From JBFXEO01 sp050180015 (GTDB lineage Bacteria > Bacteroidota > Bacteroidia > Bacteroidales > Tenuifilaceae), in assembly GCA_050180015.1 (NCBI GenBank), contig JBFXEO010000193.1:1-5635 (forward strand): a DNA stretch of 5,635 bases, in the 5' to 3' direction. Position numbers and translations under genes: made by a program. Below the pieces are notes generated by a model. The model was not told the DNA's origin and ran no database searches. It saw only the letters and a list, made by a program, of their open reading frames with translations. Every line of letters begins with the position of its first letter. The stretch's first letter is position 1. Below, piece by piece: positions 1-5,635 of this stretch.

Positions 1-1
1 A

Positions 2-3000
2 AATAGTGTCACACTACAGAAAAACCTTAAACTCTCATCGGGTATTTTAGATATTAACCAGTATTTGTTGACGTTGGGCGCAAGCAGTGCTATTGAGGGA
101 AGTTCCTTTAGTTCATCTAAAATGGTTACTTCCGATGGTGCTTTCAGCAATGTGGGTATTCGAAAATATTTTAGTGTCTATAGTGGCTCTGCACAAACAT
201 TTACCTATCCCATGGGAACATCTGGCAAGTACACTCCGGTAGTGCTGACCTATACCGACAATACCAATGTTGGATACATCCGGGTTAACAACATAAATGA
301 CAATCACCCGGGAGTGTTGGATCCTAATAATGTGTTAGATTATTACTGGGAGGTTGAGAGTAACGGTATTTCCGGTTTTGAGGGTTCGTTGGTATTAAAT
401 TACTTGCAGGAGGATGTTCAGGTTACCGGAACAAATACCGAGGCCGATTACATTGCTGCGGGTTTATTAATTCCGGGAACGAGCTGGACTAAAGCTGCGT
501 CGGGTTCTGCCACCGATAATGTAGATGAAGCCAACAATACCATAACATTCGGTTTTTCTGCCGCGAATAGTTTGAGCGGTGAATATACTGCGGGTATCGA
601 TTCCGCCTTACCCGATGAGGTTCCTGAGTTTACAAGCCTCAATGACGGAAATTGGTCTAATAAAGATAACTGGCATCAAACAGGTGGAGACCCATATACT
701 CTTACCGGTGCTCCGAATGGATTTATTATTATTATTGATTCCGATGACGAAGTTACAACCGATATCAACTACGCTTCGGCCTACAGGATAACCATTAACG
801 GTACGTTAAAGGTGGTTAGCCCCACATTTGGGCATAATCTGGGAACCGTTTCCGGTAGTGGAACATTGTATCTCGAAAGCGGCACTATTCCGGCAGGCCG
901 CTACACCGATTTTTTCGACTGTTCTTCCAATGCCACGCTGGAGTATGGCGGTACAACCAGCTATTCGCTTATTGCGGCTCTTTACAGTTTTATTCCAAAA
1001 TTGCATTTTACCGGAACCGGGATTCGTACTCTGCCCAGCAAGGATCTTACAATTTGCCATCAGCTGCTGATAGATGGGCCAACGCTCGATAACAGTACAA
1101 ACAACAAGAAACTTACAATACAGGGAACAATGGAACGCTACAATACAGGGGCTTTTATTAGTGGAAGTGGCCCCGGTGCTATTGTAAGTTTTGCGGGGTC
1201 TTCTGCACAGACCATCGGTGGTTCGTTGGGTAATTTTACCGGATCGAATGCATTTAACCATTTCGAAATTAATAATAGCACCGGGTTAACGGTTAATTCT
1301 GGCGGAGCGGTTGAAGTTGCAGGGAATTTATTGCTTACAAGTGGAAATATAGTAACCACATCAACCAATAAATTGACCATAACAAACACATCGATAAATT
1401 GTGTAACGCCTTCGGGTGGAAGTTCTTCGTCCTATGTCGATGGACCGCTGATTAAAAAGATAAATCAAGGTGATAGTTTTCTTTTCCCCATTGGGAAAGG
1501 CTCTACGCTTGGCAACAAAATTACCCTTTCATCAACCCAAACAGGAACAATTTTATGGACGGTAGAATTTTTTACGCCCAATTCAACCTATACCAGCTAT
1601 ACATCGCCGTTGACCTACGTGAATTCAAGGGAGTACTGGACTGTTAGTGCAACCGCTGGAAGCCAGGCCATTGTAAACCTAAACTGGGATTCATCCAGCG
1701 ATCTTACCCCGTTGATGACCGAAAATGGTTTAAGCGATATGAGGGTAGCTAATTATAATACCGGAACTACGAGCTGGGAGGAATTGGCATCGGCAGCTAC
1801 AGGTAACAGTAGTAGTGGAACAGTTTACACTACCAGCAGGGTTACTGTTCCCGCTGCCGGATTGGCCAATTATACGCTAGCATGTATAAATACAATAAAA
1901 CCAAGGGCTAGGCTTAGCCCTCCTGGGCCAGTTTGCGGTAGCGCAGGTATTCCGGTTAGTTTTATTGGGGCAACCATACCGCTTAATTACATTTTAGGCT
2001 ATAAAATTGATGGCATTGCCCAAACTCCCGTGACAATTACGACAATACCCTATACGCTTCCAACGGGCACAACAGGGGCAACATATACCCTAACAAGTTT
2101 TACCTACAACAATCCCGGAACACCAACAACCGGTGTTGTGGATCCAACCCCGGTAACAACCTACACGGTTCCCACAACGGCAAATGCTGGAATAGATCAG
2201 TCTTGGTGCGGTGCCACTACAGCCACCCTTGCCGGGAATACGCCTAGCGTGGGTAGCGGTTTGTGGAGTATTGTAACGGGAACCGGGGGTACAGTTGTTA
2301 CCCCCACTGTTCCTGCCAGCACTTTTAATGGTACTAACGGTACCAGTTATACGCTTCGGTGGACTATTACAAATGGCGGGTGCTCCTCGTCCGATAATGT
2401 TGTAATTGCATTCCCGTTGCTGCCCGAAAAGCCTACGGCATTTGTTCTGTATGACGACAAGGTTTGCCAGGGCGATAACGATGTGGACTATTCGGTTGTT
2501 AACAATCCATCGCTTACTTACCATTGGAGCTATTCAGGAACAGGGTATGTTTTAACTGGTACAGGTAATGCCATTACGGTTGATTATGGAACAACGGCAA
2601 CTTCGGGGGATATCAGTGTTTATACCCACAATGGTTGCGGCGATAGCGCGCCCCTAACGTTGGCCGTTACTGTAAATACGCTGCCTGTTTTTACCATTAC
2701 AGGATCGTCTGGGGATATTTGCGATGGAGATTTGTTCTCGCTTACCACCACATTTACATCGATAAACACTCCGTATAGTATTAATATTATAAAGGATGGA
2801 AGTTCTGTAACAGGGTATCCCCTGAGCAGTAGTTCTACCCCAAGCTATGTTTACAATGAAAATTTGGTTTGGCTTGGCCCTTCTTCGGGAGATAGCCATA
2901 GCTATTCCGTAACCGTGGTTGATAATAATGGATGTACCGATAGCTCTACAATTCCTGTAACGGTAGATGTTTGGAAGATTCCCGAAACCGGCCCGGAATA

Positions 3001-3028
3001 CCATATTCCCAATAATTATGGAATGTAA
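2..3028 (+). CDS. Large secreted multidomain protein with β-solenoid-like and Ig/PKD-like modules, 5' partial
   Basis: This is the C-terminal 1008 residues of a very large extracellular protein; the frame is open to the left edge, so the real start is outside. Composition is rich in Ser, Thr, Gly and Asn with alternating β-strand patterns. Counting from the first visible codon: a β-rich module at about 51-198 (FTYPMG, then DYYWEVES); a GNWSNKDNW motif at 216-224, which in such Bacteroidetes proteins commonly opens a repeat region; a β-solenoid-like stretch at about 249-466; a second copy of the first module at about 477-627 (YVDGPLIKK, FLFPIG, REYWTVSA); then four Ig/PKD-like modules at about 640-725, 726-804, 810-891 and 894-991. 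The last three each carry a Cys near the start (736, 822, 907) and one near the end (794, 879, 978), plausibly disulfide-bonded. It ends PETGPEYHIPNNYGM with no T9SS sorting domain visible. A surface structural or adhesin-like role is inference; no catalytic motif is seen. Stop TAA lies 13 bases before the hairpin. Confidence 0.85.
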   Translation, partial: NSVTLQKNLKLSSGILDINQYLLTLGASSAIEGSSFSSSKMVTSDGAFSNVGIRKYFSVYSGSAQTFTYPMGTSGKYTPVVLTYTDNTNVGYIRVNNINDNHPGVLDPNNVLDYYWEVESNGISGFEGSLVLNYLQEDVQVTGTNTEADYIAAGLLIPGTSWTKAASGSATDNVDEANNTITFGFSAANSLSGEYTAGIDSALPDEVPEFTSLNDGNWSNKDNWHQTGGDPYTLTGAPNGFIIIIDSDDEVTTDINYASAYRITINGTLKVVSPTFGHNLGTVSGSGTLYLESGTIPAGRYTDFFDCSSNATLEYGGTTSYSLIAALYSFIPKLHFTGTGIRTLPSKDLTICHQLLIDGPTLDNSTNNKKLTIQGTMERYNTGAFISGSGPGAIVSFAGSSAQTIGGSLGNFTGSNAFNHFEINNSTGLTVNSGGAVEVAGNLLLTSGNIVTTSTNKLTITNTSINCVTPSGGSSSSYVDGPLIKKINQGDSFLFPIGKGSTLGNKITLSSTQTGTILWTVEFFTPNSTYTSYTSPLTYVNSREYWTVSATAGSQAIVNLNWDSSSDLTPLMTENGLSDMRVANYNTGTTSWEELASAATGNSSSGTVYTTSRVTVPAAGLANYTLACINTIKPRARLSPPGPVCGSAGIPVSFIGATIPLNYILGYKIDGIAQTPVTITTIPYTLPTGTTGATYTLTSFTYNNPGTPTTGVVDPTPVTTYTVPTTANAGIDQSWCGATTATLAGNTPSVGSGLWSIVTGTGGTVVTPTVPASTFNGTNGTSYTLRWTITNGGCSSSDNVVIAFPLLPEKPTAFVLYDDKVCQGDNDVDYSVVNNPSLTYHWSYSGTGYVLTGTGNAITVDYGTTATSGDISVYTHNGCGDSAPLTLAVTVNTLPVFTITGSSGDICDGDLFSLTTTFTSINTPYSINIIKDGSSVTGYPLSSSSTPSYVYNENLVWLGPSSGDSHSYSVTVVDNNGCTDSSTIPVTVDVWKIPETGPEYHIPNNYGM

Positions 3029-3041
3029 AAAACGTAAGGGG

Positions 3042-3089
3042 CGAACAAAGAGTGGGGGCGAATAATCATTCGCCCCCACTCTTTGTTCG
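3042..3089. terminator. Perfect 22-bp inverted repeat between convergent genes, probable bidirectional terminator
   Basis: The arms 3042-3063 and 3068-3089 are exact reverse complements around the 4-base loop AATC. The stem holds a run of five G:C pairs next to the core GCGAAT/ATTCGC. It starts 13 bases after the stop of the surface-protein gene and ends 2 bases from the stop of the opposing ligase gene, the place expected for a terminator shared by two convergent transcripts. The T-tracts are imperfect: on the + strand only TTTAATT follows the stem closely, and on the - strand a run of six T begins about nine bases past it. Termination is therefore likely but not certain. The palindromic core could also mark a dispersed repeat element. 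Confidence 0.7.
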
Positions 3090-3091
3090 GT

Positions 3092-4750
3092 TTAATTCTC
3101 CGAGAACTGGTATAGGAATCGCTTAATACTTTTCTTTGGCGTTTTTTCAAATTCCTGGCTGTATATCGTAAGTTTTGTAACCTGGCTGTACTGCGGGAGG
3201 TGTCGGTTCAGTTCAACCCTGTGTTGCTCAAGAACAGGAACAATATCGGTGTCATTTAAGCCCTGCTGTTGCATCGATTCATAGTCAGGGTAAATTAAAC
3301 CCACCAGTTTTCCCTTTTGCTCAATTATTATTGATTCCTGGATATACGGAAGGTTGTTTAACCGTGCTTCAATTTCCTCGGGGTAAATGTTTTGCCCGCT
3401 GGGGCCAAGGATCATGCTTTTACTTCGACCCTTGATATGGATAAATCCATTGCTATCAAAAACGCCCAAATCGCCGCTGTGCAGCCATCCATCAATAATA
3501 GTTTTTGCAGTAGCTTCCGGGTTCTTATAGTATCCAGCCATCACATTTTCCCCCCGGATAAGGATTTCACCGGGTTCGTTGAAGGGATCTTTTGCGTCAA
3601 CCCTAACTTCAACATAGTTTATGGGTTTTCCGCAGGAACCCTGTGGGCTTACCTTCCATCCAGAGTAAGAGATCAGCGGACCGCATTCGGTCATCCCATA
3701 TCCAACGGTATAGCGGAATTTAATTTTACGCAGGAAAGTTTCAACCTCGGGGTTCAAAGCAGCACCACCAATCACTATTTCCAGAAAATTATTTCCAAAC
3801 GCTTCGGATAATTTTTGGTTGAACTTGCCGTAAATAAGTTTATTGACCAGGGGAACTTTAGTAAGAAACTTTATGGCAGGGCTGCTAAGTTTTGGAAGAA
3901 GTTGCTTTTTATAAATTTTCTCGATAACCAGAGGTACAGCAAGGATTAGCCGTGGTTTAATTTCCCCAAAAGATTGCAGGATGATTTTGGGCGAGGGAAT
4001 TTTTGTAAGGAAAGTAATGTGGCAGCCGACGGCAAAAGGCATCAAAAATTCAAAGGCGCAGCCAAACGCGTGTGCAAGGGGAAGAAACGATACAATGTCA
4101 TCTCCAGGCGCAATCCCTATATTTTTTCGGCCAAAATCCACGTTGGCAGCAAGGCTGTTTAACGAGAGCATCACCCCTTTTGAAAAGCCGGTTGTGCCCG
4201 AAGTGTAGCTTATCACGCCTAAGCTGGTGTTGGGAATTGCAGGGTAATCCACCAGTGAAGGGTTAAGGGTATTTATCTCGTTTTCTATGGCGGTTTTTTG
4301 GTTGTTATAGCTACGGCCCAAGTCGGGGGTTCTGTCAACGAGAATACTAAAATCGCGAACCGATAGAATTGCCTTTAGGTTGGGCATTACCGATTCATCT
4401 AGGTTATTCCAGATCATTTCCCCGGCAAAAAGAATAACAGAGTCGGAATGGTTTACAATATGGTGTACGTCAACCGGAGCAAAATCCGGAAGGATGGGCA
4501 CTATGGTGGAGCCATAGGCGATGGTGGCCAAATATATTATCCCCCAGTTAGCGTTGTTACGGCCAATGAGAGCAACTTTATCGCCACGTTGTATTCCCAG
4601 CATACCGAAAATTTGGTGTAGCCTATGTATTTGTTTTGCAACATCTCCGTAGGTATATGTTCCACCCTGATAGTCCGAAAGAGCAGGAAGCGCCCAGTGC
4701 TCCTTGATGCTCTTTTCAACGAATTCCTTTACAAAGTTATATTCAACCAT
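3092..4750 (-). CDS. AMP-binding acyl-CoA synthetase-like protein (fatty acid-CoA ligase family)
   Basis: This is a complete 552-residue member of the ANL adenylating superfamily. It most likely activates a fatty acid with ATP to an acyl-adenylate and then to acyl-CoA in the cytoplasm. Visible motifs in order: P-loop YTSGTTGFSKGVM (182-194), PLAHAFG (224-230), GGAALNPE (328-335), YGMTECGP (351-358), GEILIRG (394-400), the fatty-acyl-CoA-synthetase-type DGWLHSGDLG (420-429) with the ribose-binding Asp427, GRSKSMIL (441-448), GQNIYPEEIE (452-461) and the C-terminal KTPKKSIKR (536-544). No membrane segment or carrier domain is apparent, and the length fits the family. The ATG at 4750 was chosen over an in-frame TTG at 4759, three codons upstream; neither has a clear Shine-Dalgarno sequence. 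The position usually holding the catalytic C-terminal lysine reads Ser541. The substrate cannot be fixed from sequence; long-chain fatty acid is the best guess, with an o-succinylbenzoate-type or other acid as an alternative. Confidence 0.92.
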   Translation of the reverse strand: MVEYNFVKEFVEKSIKEHWALPALSDYQGGTYTYGDVAKQIHRLHQIFGMLGIQRGDKVALIGRNNANWGIIYLATIAYGSTIVPILPDFAPVDVHHIVNHSDSVILFAGEMIWNNLDESVMPNLKAILSVRDFSILVDRTPDLGRSYNNQKTAIENEINTLNPSLVDYPAIPNTSLGVISYTSGTTGFSKGVMLSLNSLAANVDFGRKNIGIAPGDDIVSFLPLAHAFGCAFEFLMPFAVGCHITFLTKIPSPKIILQSFGEIKPRLILAVPLVIEKIYKKQLLPKLSSPAIKFLTKVPLVNKLIYGKFNQKLSEAFGNNFLEIVIGGAALNPEVETFLRKIKFRYTVGYGMTECGPLISYSGWKVSPQGSCGKPINYVEVRVDAKDPFNEPGEILIRGENVMAGYYKNPEATAKTIIDGWLHSGDLGVFDSNGFIHIKGRSKSMILGPSGQNIYPEEIEARLNNLPYIQESIIIEQKGKLVGLIYPDYESMQQQGLNDTDIVPVLEQHRVELNRHLPQYSQVTKLTIYSQEFEKTPKKSIKRFLYQFSEN

Positions 4751-4849
4751 AGCATACAAGTTATTTGCCTACCGTTTAACTGGCAGTTATACGTACCGAA
4801 AAACACCAATGTTTAAATATGGTTTAAAAATTACCCATGCATCCACAGG

Positions 4850-4880
4850 CAAATATGGACAATAATTATTTAAAAATCAA
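4850..4880 (-). promoter_or_regulatory. Candidate Bacteroidetes-type promoter for the acyl-CoA synthetase gene
   Basis: Read on the - strand, a TTG (4878-4880) is followed after 20 bases by CATATTTG (4850-4857). The Bacteroidetes primary sigma factor consensus is a -33 TTG-type box and a -7 TAnnTTTG box about 19-20 bases apart, so only the first base of the -7 element differs. The predicted start of transcription would leave a leader of roughly 90 bases before the ATG at 4750. The region is AT-rich, so a chance match is quite possible. Confidence 0.3.
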
Positions 4881-4966
4881 CATAAAGCAATAAAAGAAGC
4901 GCATTCTTGTGGGGAAAAACTTTTTGAAAGATATACCCATAAAACCTACTGGAAATGATAAAAACA

Positions 4967-5635
4967 CTATTTTTTTATTGGATTTTTTTGGAAAAGAAGC
5001 GTTACGCAGCAAAGCGCAATAGCTGCGGTTACAACAATGCTGCCCTCAAGGCCAAATTGTCCGCCGGTAATGGCCGGGTTTCCGCTAAAATTTGTTTTTA
5101 AAATGGAATCGCCCATTATTTCTGCTCCGCTTACGTGAATGCCCAATATACTGTTCATGCTAAAGTTCCATGCTGTATGAAATCCGCAGGCACTCCACAG
5201 GTTCCCATCGTGCAAAATAAGCAATACCAGAAAAAAACCAATAAGCAGAATGTTTGTAGCTGCAAGGAAACTAAAATTGGGGTTAGCCGCATGAACTACC
5301 GTAAAAATTAAGGTGGACAGCAATATTCCGATCCAGGGTTTATGCCGGATAGAGAGACTTTGCATGAACCAACCACGAAACACAATTTCCTCAGAGGCTC
5401 CCTGAATGGTAAAAAATATAAGAATGGACCCAATGGAGCTGATTCTAAAATTTGTGAAGAAAGTTGGATATGTTCCGGTTATCACTGAAATAGTTAATGC
5501 GGATAAAACCGTGAGGGACAGGCCTATTAGCCAACCGTTAAAGTAATTTTTGAAATTTTTACGGCCAAAGAACCCCATTGACCTATAAGTTCTTTTTTCA
5601 ACCGCTGTATCGTAAAGCCACACCCAGAAAATTAA
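4967..5635 (-). CDS. CPBP family (Rce1/CAAX-like) intramembrane protease, 5' partial
   Basis: The visible 222 residues are the C-terminal part of a polytopic membrane protein; the frame is open to the right edge, so the GTG at 5623 is unlikely to be the true start. The three conserved motifs of the CPBP (Abi/CAAX protease) family are present, counting from the first visible codon: EEIVFR with the Glu pair 82-83 and Arg87, FTVVH with Phe111 and His115, and HTAWN with His153 and Asn157. These residues build the active site in Rce1-type proteases. Hydrophobic segments lie at about 35-54, 66-78, 101-116, 123-141 and 199-215. The preceding VEKRTYRSMGF stretch resembles the loop that usually follows the first membrane helices, so perhaps 50-80 N-terminal residues are missing. 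The tail ends in basic KNPIKK and the stop is TAG. Bacterial members act in immunity, peptide processing or membrane-protein cleavage; the substrate here is unknown. The gap to the next gene on this strand is 216 bases, arguing against tight coupling. Confidence 0.9.
   Translation of the reverse strand, partial: LIFWVWLYDTAVEKRTYRSMGFFGRKNFKNYFNGWLIGLSLTVLSALTISVITGTYPTFFTNFRISSIGSILIFFTIQGASEEIVFRGWFMQSLSIRHKPWIGILLSTLIFTVVHAANPNFSFLAATNILLIGFFLVLLILHDGNLWSACGFHTAWNFSMNSILGIHVSGAEIMGDSILKTNFSGNPAITGGQFGLEGSIVVTAAIALCCVTLLFQKNPIKK

Noticed and set aside
65..67. TTG at 65 as the start of the surface-protein gene
   Set aside because: The same frame is open back to position 2, and the upstream residues (TLQKNLKLSSGILDINQY) continue the β-repeat pattern without a signal peptide, so the gene begins outside the window.
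2978..2992. IPETG near the end of the surface protein as an LPXTG-type sortase signal
   Set aside because: No hydrophobic segment or basic tail follows; only eleven polar residues remain before the stop, so it cannot work as a standard sortase sorting signal.
2654..3079. 141-codon open frame on the - strand overlapping the end of the surface-protein gene
   Set aside because: It is antisense to well-supported Ig-like modules, runs through the hairpin, and its translation shows no domain pattern.
3392..3811. 139-codon open frame on the + strand inside the ligase gene
   Set aside because: It is antisense to conserved ANL motifs and its translation has no recognisable features; it is a shadow frame.
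4757..4759. TTG at 4759 as the start of the acyl-CoA synthetase
   Set aside because: An ATG lies three codons downstream, at 4750, and opens directly onto the family-like N-terminus; the extra residues add nothing recognisable.
4809..4828. Near-direct repeat ATGTTTAAAT / ATGGTTTAAA in the 4751-4966 gap
   Set aside because: It is only two imperfect 10-base copies in AT-rich sequence, expected by chance; there is no symmetry or spacing to suggest an operator.
4915..4930. AAAAACTTTTT stretch as a terminator of the protease gene
   Set aside because: The possible stem is only five A:T pairs with a one-base centre and no G:C content, too weak for an intrinsic terminator.

Overview
The window looks like a stretch of a Bacteroidetes chromosome, probably from the Bacteroidales/Marinilabiliales part of the phylum (inference). 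The signs are a giant secreted β-strand protein built from Ig/PKD-like modules of the Bacteroidetes type, genes without clear Shine-Dalgarno sequences, an AMP-binding ligase of a Bacteroidetes style, and one intergenic match to the -33/-7 promoter pattern of that phylum. No RNA gene, insertion sequence, CRISPR array or origin was seen.

Layout. Positions 2-3028 (+) hold the 3' part of a large extracellular protein gene whose 5' end lies outside the window. It has two related β-sandwich-like modules flanking a β-solenoid-like region, then four Ig/PKD-like modules, and it stops without a recognisable C-terminal sorting domain. Positions 3029-3091 are a short convergent intergenic gap almost filled by a perfect 22-bp inverted repeat, probably a terminator serving both strands. 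Positions 3092-4750 (-) encode a complete acyl-CoA synthetase-like AMP-binding protein. Positions 4751-4966 are a 216-bp AT-rich gap with one candidate promoter for that ligase gene and no obvious terminator. Positions 4967-5635 (-) hold the 3' part of a CPBP (Rce1-like) intramembrane protease gene that runs off the right edge.

Functional relationship. The surface protein is convergent with the other two genes and shows no link to them. The ligase and the protease share a strand, but the 216-bp gap and the candidate promoter suggest separate transcription. Nothing here amounts to a coherent new system. The points most worth a second look are the perfect hairpin with its palindromic core, the missing sorting domain on the surface protein, and the displaced C-terminal lysine of the ligase.
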